Positions 23,545 through 33,100 of a DNA stretch of 49,331 bases are shown piece by piece. This stretch comes from an uncultured Prevotella sp. (GTDB taxonomy: Bacteria > Bacteroidota > Bacteroidia > Bacteroidales > Bacteroidaceae). Where the stretch lies: NCBI GenBank assembly GCA_900315525.1, contig OMZO01000027.1:1-49331 (forward strand), in the 5' to 3' direction. The stretch's first letter is position 1, and each line of letters opens with the position of its first letter. The notes under the pieces are model-generated. The model did no database searches. It saw only the letters and a program-made list of their open reading frames with translations, and had not been told where the DNA came from. The translations under genes and the position numbers were made by a program.

Positions 23545-24918
23545 TTACTGCATGTTATAGACAACTTGCATGAGCTGCTTGCCGAGGTCGTCGGCCTGCT
23601 CCATCGTCTGGGCCTCGCTATAGACGCGGATGATGGGCTCGGTGTTTGACTTGCGCAGGTGAACCCAACGGTCGGGGAAGTCGATCTTCACACCGTCGAT
23701 ATCATTGACCTGGGCGCTGTTGTCCTTTGCAAACATCTCCTTGACTTTCACGAGGATGGCGTCAACATCGGTCTCGGGGGTGAGGTCGATGCGATTCTTG
23801 GCTATCTGGTAGTCGGGGAAGGTGGAGCGCAGTTCGCTGGCCGTGCAGCCTTTCTGTGCGAGTGACGACAGGAAGAGGGCGATGCCTACGAGGGCGTCGC
23901 GGCCATAGTGGCTCTCGGGATAGATGACGCCGCCGTTGCCTTCGCCGCCGATGACGGCGCCTACCTCTTTCATCTTCGTGGTGACGTTGACCTCGCCGAC
24001 GGCTGCGGCTGTGTATTCACCACCATGCTGCTTCGTGACGTCGCGCAGGGCGCGGGTAGAGGAGAGGTTGCTGACGGTGTTGCCGGGGGTGTGGCTCAGC
24101 ACGTAGTCGGCAACAGAGACCAGGGTGTATTCCTCGCCGAACATCGTGCCGTCTTCGCAGATGAAGGCCAGACGGTCAACGTCGGGGTCAACCACGATAC
24201 CGAGGTCGAAGCCGCCCTGGCGCATGCGGTTCATGATGCCATGAAGGTTCTTCTCCAGTGGCTCTGGGTTGTGGGCGAAATCGCCTGTGCACTCACCGTT
24301 GAGGATCTCATACTCGACACCGAGCTGCTGGAACAATTTGGGCAGGATGATGCCGCCGACGGAGTTGATGGTGTCGGCGCAGACGCGGAACTTGCGCTTG
24401 CTGATGGCTTCACGATCGACGAGCTTCAGCTGGAGCACGCTGTCGATATGGCGCTGGTCGAAACTGTCGTCGATGGTGCAGGTGCCGAGTTGGTCGACCT
24501 CTGCATACTGGAAATCCTCTGCCTCGGCCATGCGGAGCACTTCGGCACCGTCTTTGGCAGTGAGGAACTCGCCCTCGCGGTTGAGGAGCTTCAGGGCATT
24601 CCACTGGCGGGGGTTATGAGAGGCGGTGATGATGATACCGCCGTCGGCGCCCGACATGCGGACGGCGAGCTCTGTGGTCGGGGTGGTGGCATAGCCGATG
24701 TCGATGACGTCGTAGCCCATGCCCATGAGGGTGCCTACAACGACGTTGCGCACCATCAGGCCTGAGATGCGGCCGTCGCGGCCTACAACAATCTTCTTGC
24801 CGCCGATGAACGTCGCATAGGCGGTGGTGAATTTCACGATGTCAAGTGGATTCAGTGTGTCGCCGGTAGGTCCGCCAATGGTTCCGCGGATACCGGAAAT
24901 GGATTTGATAAGTGTCAT
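23545..24918 (-). CDS. glmM: Phosphoglucosamine mutase
   Basis: 457 residues of the alpha-D-phosphohexomutase superfamily. The active-site serine is Ser100 (ITASHNPRQWNALK), the metal loop is DPDVDR (Asp244, 246, 248), the sugar-specificity loop is GGEGNGGV (324-331) and the C-terminal phosphate-binding loop is RKSNTEPIIRVYSEA. The serine motif ASHNP and the GEGNGG loop fit the GlmM type of Bacteroidota rather than phosphoglucomutase. It converts glucosamine-6-phosphate to glucosamine-1-phosphate for UDP-GlcNAc, hence peptidoglycan and LPS. It follows the DUF4827 gene by 19 bases. A related hexose-phosphate specificity cannot be fully excluded. Confidence 0.88.
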   Translation of the reverse strand: MTLIKSISGIRGTIGGPTGDTLNPLDIVKFTTAYATFIGGKKIVVGRDGRISGLMVRNVVVGTLMGMGYDVIDIGYATTPTTELAVRMSGADGGIIITASHNPRQWNALKLLNREGEFLTAKDGAEVLRMAEAEDFQYAEVDQLGTCTIDDSFDQRHIDSVLQLKLVDREAISKRKFRVCADTINSVGGIILPKLFQQLGVEYEILNGECTGDFAHNPEPLEKNLHGIMNRMRQGGFDLGIVVDPDVDRLAFICEDGTMFGEEYTLVSVADYVLSHTPGNTVSNLSSTRALRDVTKQHGGEYTAAAVGEVNVTTKMKEVGAVIGGEGNGGVIYPESHYGRDALVGIALFLSSLAQKGCTASELRSTFPDYQIAKNRIDLTPETDVDAILVKVKEMFAKDNSAQVNDIDGVKIDFPDRWVHLRKSNTEPIIRVYSEAQTMEQADDLGKQLMQVVYNMQ

Positions 24919-24937
24919 ATTGTATAATCGAAAATCG

Positions 24938-25561
24938 TTATAATTCTTTTTGATAGGTGATCTCGTAATAGTATGGCTTCACGTTGCTGGAAGCGGTGGC
25001 ATGGCCCTGTGTGTGGGGTACGATCAGACGCACCTTGGCGCACTCCTCGGTCATCGACTGCGGACGGTCGATCTTGATGTAGGGCATGGGCACCAGCCAT
25101 CCGGCAGGTACGGACTGGGAATAGATGGAGTACATGATGCCGCTCAGGAAGGAGGCGGTATAGACGCTGCTGGCGCGGGAGACGTACATGAGGTCGGGCA
25201 CCGAGGCAAAGTTCGGCTTGTTGTTGGACCACGTGACGCTATCGGCCAGAATGTCAAACTCCGTGAAGCGGCACACGAGGGTGGCCTTTGCCTTGTCCTC
25301 CAGGGGCTTGCCGACGCCAGGACGGACTATCTGCATATAGACGCCGTTCTTGTCGAGGCGCACGAATTCGTTCTTCTCGACGTTTGTCTGCTGTCCCTGT
25401 TCCTTGAACTTGTCTTCGGAGATGACCGTGATGTTATTCTTGGAAATGTACTCGGAGATGGCATTGCGCTCTTTCTCCTTTTTCTCCCCATAGGTCTCGT
25501 AGTCGTTGCAACTGGTGAGCACGGCTGCGATGGCAATCATGATAAACAAGATCCTCTTCAT
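24938..25561 (-). CDS. DUF4827 family lipoprotein
   Basis: 207 residues from ATG 25561; a longer TTG start at 25591 would overlap the promoter. The lipobox LTSC (Cys18) follows a hydrophobic segment. The mature protein starts with a charged helix (YGEKKEKERNAISEYISKN) and then a fold with strands such as GVYMQIVRPGVGKPLEDKAKA, ATLVCRFTEFDILAD, YSQSVPAGWLVPMPYIKI and AKVRLIVPHTQGHATAS. That arrangement resembles FKBP-like lipoproteins of Bacteroidales; I assign DUF4827. It sits next to glmM, which is a recurring neighbourhood in the order. A role in the envelope, perhaps as a chaperone-like factor, is a guess. Confidence 0.7.
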   Translation of the reverse strand: MKRILFIMIAIAAVLTSCNDYETYGEKKEKERNAISEYISKNNITVISEDKFKEQGQQTNVEKNEFVRLDKNGVYMQIVRPGVGKPLEDKAKATLVCRFTEFDILADSVTWSNNKPNFASVPDLMYVSRASSVYTASFLSGIMYSIYSQSVPAGWLVPMPYIKIDRPQSMTEECAKVRLIVPHTQGHATASSNVKPYYYEITYQKEL

Positions 25562-25588
25562 CTTATGCTTTTTTTGTCTTTGTGGGTG

Positions 25589-25596
25589 CAAAATTA
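25589..25596 (-). promoter_or_regulatory. -7 box of the DUF4827-glmM unit
   Basis: TAATTTTG on the minus strand, 27 bases before the ATG at 25561. Confidence 0.55.
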
Positions 25597-25628
25597 CAAA
25601 ATAATTCGCAAATGCCGACGATATTAGG

Positions 25629-26663
25629 CTACTTTAACTTGTTTTCGTAGGCAATAATGGCATCTTTGACGATTTTGACGGCCTCGTCCATTGAACAATT
25701 GAGGCGTCCGCCGGAGGCATTGAGGTGGCCGCCGCCGTTGAAGAACTCCTCGGCCATGAGGTTGCAGGGGAAATTATCGACCGAACGCAGGCTGACCCAG
25801 ACGACGCGGTCTTTCTCGGTATCCTCGCGCAGGGAGATGGAGAGGCGCAGGCCTTTGATCTGCTGGGGGATGTTGACGAGACCTTCGGCATCGCCCTTGA
25901 TGAAGCGGAAACGCTTCAGCTCGTCTTTGGTAAGGGTGTAGTAGGCTGCGTTGTATTCCGGCATATAGACGAGTTTCTCGTACATCACATAGCCCATCAG
26001 GCGGATACGGCTTTCGGAGTAGTTGTGATAGACGTTGCGGTAGATCTTGTCCTTGTCGATGCGCTTGGTGAGCAACTCGCTGATGATGAAAAAGATCTCA
26101 GGACGGCTGGAGTTGTAGGTGAAACCGCCCGTATCGGTCATCATGCCGCAATAGATGGGAACGGCGAACTGCTTGGTGAGGGTGGGGAAGGCCCCCATCT
26201 GCCAAACGAGGCGGAACACGAGTTCGCAGGTGCTGCTGGCTTCGGGTTCGGAGATGATGAGGTCGGCAGGCACATCGGGGTTGAGATGATGGTCGATGAG
26301 CACGCGGGTAGCGGGTGAGCTGACCAGCGCCTTCTCCATCTCGTCGACACGGCTTGGGGCATTGTAGTCGAGGCAGAAGACGAGGTCGGCAATCTTGAAG
26401 AGCAGGTCGGCCTTGTCGCGCTGCTTGTCGTAGCGGATGATCTTCTCTGTGTTAGGGAGCCACATCAGGAAGTCGGGATACTGGTCGGGCACGATGACGA
26501 CGGGCTCCTTGCCGAGGTGGCGCAGATAGTCGGCCAGTCCCAGAGAGGAACCGATGGCGTCGCCGTCGGGACTCTTGTGACAGGTGATGAGAATGGTCTC
26601 TGCATCAGAAATCAGCTGACTCAGGCGAGCCAGCTGATCTTGCGGGATGATATCTATGTTCAT
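25629..26663 (-). CDS. nrnA: DHH-family phosphoesterase, NrnA-like
   Basis: 344 residues. DHH-family motifs are intact: ITCHKSPDGDAIGSSLGLADYL (motif I with Asp residues), CLDYNAPSR, LIDHHLNPD (the DHH triad), MTDTGGFTYNS, and the DHHA1 C-terminal FFNGGGHLNASGGRL. NrnA-type enzymes degrade nano-RNA (2-5 nt) and 3'-phosphoadenosine-5'-phosphate. The length is normal. The start codon immediately follows the stop of the nucleotidyltransferase gene, with no gap, so the two are co-translated. The exact split between nano-RNA, pAp or cyclic dinucleotide substrates cannot be read from sequence. Confidence 0.88.
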   Translation of the reverse strand: MNIDIIPQDQLARLSQLISDAETILITCHKSPDGDAIGSSLGLADYLRHLGKEPVVIVPDQYPDFLMWLPNTEKIIRYDKQRDKADLLFKIADLVFCLDYNAPSRVDEMEKALVSSPATRVLIDHHLNPDVPADLIISEPEASSTCELVFRLVWQMGAFPTLTKQFAVPIYCGMMTDTGGFTYNSSRPEIFFIISELLTKRIDKDKIYRNVYHNYSESRIRLMGYVMYEKLVYMPEYNAAYYTLTKDELKRFRFIKGDAEGLVNIPQQIKGLRLSISLREDTEKDRVVWVSLRSVDNFPCNLMAEEFFNGGGHLNASGGRLNCSMDEAVKIVKDAIIAYENKLK

Positions 26664-27605
26664 TTAAAACAGCTTGTTCGGATAAACGCCTTCGTCGACG
26701 AGCTGCTTGATGCGTGCAACGGTGGCATCGCGATCGGCCGCATAGGTGACGCCGAACCACTTGGAAGTGGTGTCGAGCACCTCGACGGTAGCAGTGCCCT
26801 CGTTGATGAGCTTGTTGACCATCAGCGGGATAAAGAACTCGGCCTTCAGGTTCTCCATGTTCTTCGGATCGCTGAGGAACTCCTTGAAGTAAGCCTCAGA
26901 ATACTCGAAATAGTCGGGTGTGAAGCCCCACATGTTCATGGAGACAGGCGTATTGTCGGCCACCTCTACCCACTTGCCGTCTTCATCCTTGAAGCGGATG
27001 GGCTCGCTGGCAGCTCCAGCATTGGAACCGTCGGCGGCACAACGTACGATCTCCGTGCGCTCTACGACGGTGGTCAGGTGGCCTTTCTCGTTCTTCGAGC
27101 AGATACCGCGTGCGACGGTACCGTTCTCAGACAAGGTGTTGCCTACGCGGAAGCCTACCATCGCATACTGATTTCTGGCACCCTCAGGAAGTTCTGAGAG
27201 GTACTTGCCGATCACCATGAAGGCATCGCGATTGTAGAAGTCGTCGCAGTTGATGACGCAGAAGGGCTCCTTGATGACATCCTTACCCATCAGCACGGCG
27301 TGGTTGGTGCCCCAGGGCTTCTGACGGCCTTCGGGAACGCTGAAACCAGCAGGCAGTGCGTCGAGGGCCTGGAAGCAAAGCTCGCACTTCACCTTGCCTT
27401 CATATTTTGAAAGAATCTGGGTGCGGAACTGCTCCTCGAAATCCTTGCGGATCACCCATACTATCTTGCCGAATCCGGCCTGGATGGCATCGTAGATACT
27501 GTAGTCCATGATAGTCTCGCCGTTAGGACCCAGACCATCGAGCTGTTTCAGACCGCCATAGCGGCTTCCCATACCTGCTGCGAGCAGGAAAAGAGTTGGT
27601 TTCAT
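26664..27605 (-). CDS. Sugar-phosphate nucleotidyltransferase (NTP_transferase fold)
   Basis: 313 residues from ATG 27605 (an upstream TTG at 27653 lies on the promoter). The N-terminal nucleotide-binding loop is LLAAGMGSRYGGLKQ (7-21), followed by LGPNGETIMDYSIYDA and the acidic FCVINCDDFYNRDAF metal-binding segment. The rest fits an NDP-sugar pyrophosphorylase-like fold with a moderately long C-terminus that lacks a left-handed beta-helix. It would activate a sugar-1-phosphate with NTP; the sugar is unknown. It lies at the head of a transcript with nrnA. Pairing with glmM further downstream suggests amino-sugar activation, but that is only context. Confidence 0.75.
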   Translation of the reverse strand: MKPTLFLLAAGMGSRYGGLKQLDGLGPNGETIMDYSIYDAIQAGFGKIVWVIRKDFEEQFRTQILSKYEGKVKCELCFQALDALPAGFSVPEGRQKPWGTNHAVLMGKDVIKEPFCVINCDDFYNRDAFMVIGKYLSELPEGARNQYAMVGFRVGNTLSENGTVARGICSKNEKGHLTTVVERTEIVRCAADGSNAGAASEPIRFKDEDGKWVEVADNTPVSMNMWGFTPDYFEYSEAYFKEFLSDPKNMENLKAEFFIPLMVNKLINEGTATVEVLDTTSKWFGVTYAADRDATVARIKQLVDEGVYPNKLF

Positions 27606-27642
27606 ATGCAATTTTTTATTAGAGTTAGAATAAATTTGACTG

Positions 27643-27650
27643 CAAAAGTA
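27643..27650 (-). promoter_or_regulatory. -7 box of the nucleotidyltransferase-nrnA unit
   Basis: TACTTTTG on the minus strand, 37 bases before the ATG at 27605; -33 not evident. Confidence 0.5.
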
Positions 27651-27693
27651 CAAAAAATAATTTGATTTCAGCAGGGATTAACGCGCCTTAACA

Positions 27694-30123
27694 TTAGAAC
27701 GGATAGCCGATGGCGAAGTGCAGCGTCTGGGCATCCTTGAAGCGGTTGAAGTTGAAATAGCCCGATTTGCCTGTGTCAAAGGGCGTATGGAGGGCGAATC
27801 CCCAGTCGAGGCGGATGACGAGGAAGCCGAGGTCGTAACGCAGGCCGACGCCTGTGCCCAGGGCAAGTTCGTCGAACAATCGCGAGAAGCGGAACTTCAT
27901 CGTGTCGACGGCATCAGAGACCCTTTGGTATACTTCTTCAGCTTTATCACCGTATTCTTTCCGATAGTCTTCGACATCGCCTATGTCGAGCTTCCTCAGC
28001 CGCCATATGTTACCCATGTCGATGAAGAGCGCTCCCTTGAGGTTGCCGAAGAGCGGCGTGCGATACTCCAGATTGCCCACGATCTTCAGGTCGCCGTTGC
28101 GCAGGAGGTAGGCGGTCTGACGGTCGTCCTTGAAAATACTGTTGGGAGATGACAGACCGAAGCTGCCTGGTCCTATCTCTCGGATGGCGAAGGCTCGGAC
28201 GCTGTTGGCACCGCCGACATAGAACTCCTCGCTGAAGGGGGCTTCGTTGTTATTGCCGTAACAGAACATGATGCCCGTGTTGATATGTCCCACCAGACTG
28301 GACTTGGTGCCCACTGACCAGGTCTTGGTGAAGTCGGTCTCCAGTCGCACGAACTGGGCATAGGGATTCATGAAGAGCTTCTTCTCCTTCTCGTTGAAGG
28401 AACGGCCACAGGCTGCATCGACGAGCGACACGATGTTGCCGGCCTCCTCGATGGTGGTCTCCCAGCGGACGGGGTGCTGCAGCGTCTTCGGACTGGTGTA
28501 GGTATAGGTGTAGCGCATCTTCGGGATGAAGAAGTCGCCCATCGTACGTTCAAGATATGGATTCTTCTTGACGATGGAGTCGAACTTCAGCGTCCGGCTG
28601 TTCATGAACTGGTATTTCACCGTGAGGGGTGAGAACTCGTGACGGCTGGTCTCCGTGCGCTGCCAGCGATAGGTCCACTCGCCGCCTACGATGTGCATCT
28701 TGTAGTATTCTGGTCGGCGCACGACGTCGGCAGAGACCTTCGCTAATGTGGAGGCAATGTAGAAGCGACGAGGCCTGATGGGGCGGCCGTTTCTGTTGCG
28801 GCGTATCGTCTGGGGGGTGTAGAAAGGTATCAGCAGACGCGGGAACTCCAGTGAGGCATCGATACCGTACTGGTAGTTGCTGGCATCGGAGCCGCCACTG
28901 GTGGAGAATTCATAGGAGCCGTGTAGGTTGATGTCGAGCTTCTCGCCAGCCCTGAAGGCGTTTCGCTTGGTGAAACCGATCTTGGCCTGAGGACCGTATC
29001 GTCCGCTGGTGCGACCTATCATATTACCTTCGATATAGAAATCGTAGGGTTTGTCGAAGACGCAGTTCAGCTGGAGGTCGAGCGTGTCGGAATCAGGACG
29101 GGGCGTGAACTGGAAGTCGGTGCTTCTGAACACGCCGTTGGAGTTGATGAGACTCGTGGACTCGAGGTATCTCTCATAGCTGTATTCCTGGCGCGGGCGC
29201 AGTCGGAGGTCCTTGAGTACGACACCTGGTCGGATGGGTGATTTCTTGCCGTTGTAATGGATTGTGAGATGACGTCGGCGGATGGAGTCGTTGAGCTGCT
29301 CGCGAGCGGTCTTGCGGAAGTTGACATTGATATTGCCGATATACCATTTGCGGGAGACTTCGTCGGGCAGTCCGCTGGCCAGCTGGAAGCGCAGTTGTGC
29401 TTTCCCGTCGATGGCAAAGGTATCTGCCAGATAGGAGGCGTAACTGGGGTTGTAATAGAAATAGCCGTTGTTGCGCATGAGGTTGCTGATGCGGGTTCGC
29501 TCGCCGTCGAGGTTGGCGATGCAGAAGGGCGCTCCGCTCTTGATGAGCCGTTCGGAGCTGGTGGAGTCGATGAGCGACTGCATGGGGGCGGGGAAGTTGA
29601 CGTAGCTGACGGAGTCGAGGGTGTAGAGGGAGTCGAACTCGACGGTGTAGCCTATCTTGCATTTCTTGGGATTCTTCTGCGGTATGGTCTCGTAGGTGAC
29701 GTTGCCGCGGAAGAAACCGTTGTTCTGCAGGACGGAGCGTGCTACGGAGGCGCGGAGTGCGGGATTGACCTTGCTCATCAGCACAGGGGGCTTGCCAAAC
29801 GACTTCACCATCCATTTGGCAAAGCCAGACTCCTTGCCGGAGTACTTATTGTAGACCCAGAGGTGCCAGGACCAGGGAACGGTGTAGTAGCTGCTTCCGA
29901 AGAGGGAGCCGTTGGGCTGTGTGGCGAGGGCTGCCTCCAGTTCTTCCTTCGTCGTGGCCAGATGTTTGCTATAGGTCTCATCCTGCAGCTTAGGTTCACT
30001 GGCGTAGGCAATCTTCGTGAGGCCCGTGAAGAGCTGGTCGTCTTCAGGGATGCCCTTCGTCATCGAACAGGACACGAGCAGGGCTGCTGCCAGGATGGTA
30101 TAGAGGATGTTACTTGCTTTCAT
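27694..30123 (-). CDS. tamL: TamL-type lipoprotein, BamA/TamA-superfamily outer-membrane barrel
   Basis: 809 residues. The N-terminus has a lipobox (LLVSC, Cys19), unlike proteobacterial TamA. POTRA-like repeats occupy ~25-330 (LDSVSYVNFPAPMQSLID, YIGNINVNFRKTAREQLN). The second half is a 16-strand-type barrel (FYIEGNMIGRTSGRYGPQA, LLIPFYTPQTIRR, EEFYVGGANSVRAF, GALFIDMGNIW, ALGTGVGLRYDLGFLVIRLD) ending in FAIGYPF with a terminal Phe. This is the TamL arrangement known from Bacteroidota, working with TamB. The start overlaps the stop of the tamB gene by 4 bases. It should help place outer-membrane or surface proteins, or move lipids. Confidence 0.88.
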   Translation of the reverse strand: MKASNILYTILAAALLVSCSMTKGIPEDDQLFTGLTKIAYASEPKLQDETYSKHLATTKEELEAALATQPNGSLFGSSYYTVPWSWHLWVYNKYSGKESGFAKWMVKSFGKPPVLMSKVNPALRASVARSVLQNNGFFRGNVTYETIPQKNPKKCKIGYTVEFDSLYTLDSVSYVNFPAPMQSLIDSTSSERLIKSGAPFCIANLDGERTRISNLMRNNGYFYYNPSYASYLADTFAIDGKAQLRFQLASGLPDEVSRKWYIGNINVNFRKTAREQLNDSIRRRHLTIHYNGKKSPIRPGVVLKDLRLRPRQEYSYERYLESTSLINSNGVFRSTDFQFTPRPDSDTLDLQLNCVFDKPYDFYIEGNMIGRTSGRYGPQAKIGFTKRNAFRAGEKLDINLHGSYEFSTSGGSDASNYQYGIDASLEFPRLLIPFYTPQTIRRNRNGRPIRPRRFYIASTLAKVSADVVRRPEYYKMHIVGGEWTYRWQRTETSRHEFSPLTVKYQFMNSRTLKFDSIVKKNPYLERTMGDFFIPKMRYTYTYTSPKTLQHPVRWETTIEEAGNIVSLVDAACGRSFNEKEKKLFMNPYAQFVRLETDFTKTWSVGTKSSLVGHINTGIMFCYGNNNEAPFSEEFYVGGANSVRAFAIREIGPGSFGLSSPNSIFKDDRQTAYLLRNGDLKIVGNLEYRTPLFGNLKGALFIDMGNIWRLRKLDIGDVEDYRKEYGDKAEEVYQRVSDAVDTMKFRFSRLFDELALGTGVGLRYDLGFLVIRLDWGFALHTPFDTGKSGYFNFNRFKDAQTLHFAIGYPF

Positions 30124-33100
30124 TGTGGATTGTTTATGAGGGAGTCTGTCTGGATGGTGTCACGCAAGGCTGGCTTCTGCGGCTGCATCGGGCGCAGCAT
30201 GAGGGGCTGGTCTTTCTTCCAGAAGCGGAAGATGTCCCAGAAGTTGTCGAGCTTGCGCCGCCAGATGAAACCGCCACCATATTCGCTGGTGTAGCCGTCG
30301 AGCCAGTCGTAGACATTCTGGGTGTAGAAGAGCTTGACATATTGGGTGGCATCCTGGTTGAGGCGATATTCCATCGTGACGTTGTCGAAGAAAGACTGTT
30401 TCTGTCCTGCGAAGTCGTTCTCGCCAGTCGATACCTTGCCGCCAATCTGTACTTTCAGACGGTTGTCGAGGAAGCGTTTGGCGAACTTGAAGGAGTAGTC
30501 TGTATGCGTGTTGCCTCTGGCGTCGGTGCTGTTGTCGACACCAACGCTGAGATCGAGTGTCTTTAGGGCAGAACCAGCGATGCTGTTGATCTCGCTTTGC
30601 AGGAATGAACTGAGGGCGGAGTTCATCGAGAAAGTGCCTGCACCGCCGCTGGCCAGATACATGCCTGTGGTGAGCATGCCGACGGCCAGTTTGCCTTGTT
30701 CCTCGATAGACATCGTTGCCAGTTCACCGCTGATGATATTGTCTTCTGGCGCATCGATGATGAACTGGAGACCCATATCGTTGAGCGTCTTGGTGATGAT
30801 GACGCCACAGTTGAAGAGTACGGAGCGCCCGATGCCGTTGTCGCCACTAACAGTGGCTTTCACTTGCTCGGTGGCTGTGATGTTGAGCTTGGGGTTCATC
30901 GGGTCGCCAGTAAACTCGACGTAGCTGCCGTCCTTGATGGTAAAGGTCTTCAGGGGGATGACAGGCAGTGAGTATTTCATCTCGCCGTTGGAGAGGGTAT
31001 AGCGGCCTGTGAGGTTGATGCCCTCGGAGTTGTACTTCATGCGGAGGTCGCCGCCACCAAGCAGGTCGATATAGTTCGTCTGGTCCACATTGAGGTCGCA
31101 GACGATATGGGCACCTTGCGAGACATTGATGTTCAGATCGACGTCGAGACCGTTGGGCATAGGACGGGTGACAACGGTCTGGGTGGAGTCGTTGAAGTCT
31201 GTGAATTTCACGAGTTCGTTCAGGCGGTTGTCTGTAGAGAGTGGCGAGTCGAGCAAGATATAGGTCATATCCGTATTGCCGAGGACGTCGAGCCGGCCTC
31301 TCATCTTCATTTCCTCGAGTGGTCCTTGCAGACGGGCGAAGAAGTTGACGAAAGCCTTGCCGAAGGCCACCGACTTGGACTCTTGTTTGCTGTTGATGAG
31401 CAGGAAATTGCGGGCGCGCATCCGCATGTCGATGCTCACGCGCTCTGTATCGCTGAAGTCGATGTCGCCCATCATGGTCAGCGGTTCGTCGTTATAGGCA
31501 TAGAGACCGAAGTTCTCCAGCAACAGGTGGCTGCCCACGATGCGCACTGGGTCGTTGTCGAAACGCATCCTGATGCCGTAAGGCACACTGACGAGATAGG
31601 CGGAGTCGACATAGACCTCGCCGTTGACGTCTGGGTGCTGCGTCGTTCCCTTGATGGTCAGCGTGCCGTCGCCGTAGCCCTCCAGACCGATGAGCTGATC
31701 GGGCACGAAACCATTGGCCAGCGACAGCGGCATGCGCGTCATCGTAAAGGTCGCGTCGATGTTACCCTCGTTCTGGTAGGCACCGCTCAGCAGTCCGAAC
31801 TCTTCATCGTCGAGCATCAGGCGTGCTTCAACAGCATGGGTATCGTTCTCCTTCATCATATAGACAAACTCAGTGCTGATATTGCCGATAGGAGATTTCT
31901 CATAGGTCATATTCTGAACGGCCATATCGGAGGCTACGGAGAAGTGGCCTTCCTGATCCTGAATGATGTGATAGTCGCCGTTAAGCTTGCCTGTGATGTG
32001 TGGCAGGTAAGGCAGTACGGATGTCACCTCACTGAGGTCGAGTCGGTTCACAGAGACCGTCAGGTCTTGCAGCATCGTGGAGTCTTGCTCTTCTGTATAG
32101 ACTTTCACACCAGTCTTGTCGTCGGCAATGAGGTCGACTTTGGCCTGAATACGTTTGTTGCGTGCTAGGAATATGAAGTTGTCTTGGTTCAGATTGAACT
32201 CCTTGTAGCCGATTGTGGGGCGCTCTGGCAATAGCTTGAAGCGTATGCCGCCGGATTCCATGTCGGCCTTAGCACCAATGCGCACACCGAGTTTGTCCTT
32301 TGCGTCGAAATAGCGTACGCCAGCCAGTGCTCCATGCTCATGAAAATGTCCGTCGATGAGTGCGTTGAAGACGAACTGGGGGTTCTTCTTGTTGTTGCGT
32401 ATTTGTGCCTGATACGTCAGCCGTTCTCCTTTCTGAGTCAGGTTCAGACGTATCGTATCGATACGGGTACTGTCGTAGTTGAGCGAATAGAGGTAGCTGG
32501 TGCCGTTGATGCCGCTCTCTGGTGATGTGGTCACATCGAGCAGCAGTTCCTTGAAGTCGATGTTGCGGGTCTTCAGCAGGTTGGCGATAGGATTGTCGCG
32601 CTTGCTCTCGACATGCATTTTCAGTGTAGGCAGCAGTCGCTTAATAGCTGGCTGGTCGATGATATTCTGTTCGTACTGGGCTATCACAGAGTCGGATAGG
32701 ACAGTGATCTGTTTCAGCACGCGCTCATAGCCGCCGCTGGCATCGAATTTGACGATGAAGTCGCCGCTCTGCGCTCTGGCATATGTCGTGTCGGGCGTGG
32801 TGCTCAGCAAGATGCCGACCTTGTCAGGATGATAGGTCTTTTTCGAGTCCTGGATAGATAGATCAGTCAACAGGCCGCTTAGCTTGTGCGTCTGCTTCAT
32901 GTCGGAGGTGATCTTGATGTCGCCGCAAACGCCAATTGTGAGCGGCTTGTCTACGAGCCGCAGCCTGTAGAGGTCGGCTTTGGCAAGATCGGTGTTGATG
33001 GTGGCCTCGATCCGTTTGGTGTCAAGCAGGGCGTCGATGTTGATGTTGCCGTCGAACAGTTTGTTGGCACCACTGATGGTCACGGCTCCTCGTCCGTCTT

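Noticed and set aside
23908-24765. 285-codon plus-strand frame opposite glmM
   Set aside because: Ala/Val/Asp-rich antisense shadow of the glmM codons.
29257-30294. 345-codon open frame on the plus strand across tamL and the end of tamB
   Set aside because: Antisense to two well-supported genes; no promoter and no domain.
31107-32168. 353-codon plus-strand frame within tamB
   Set aside because: Antisense shadow of tamB; low-complexity Asp/Val/His-rich sequence without domain.
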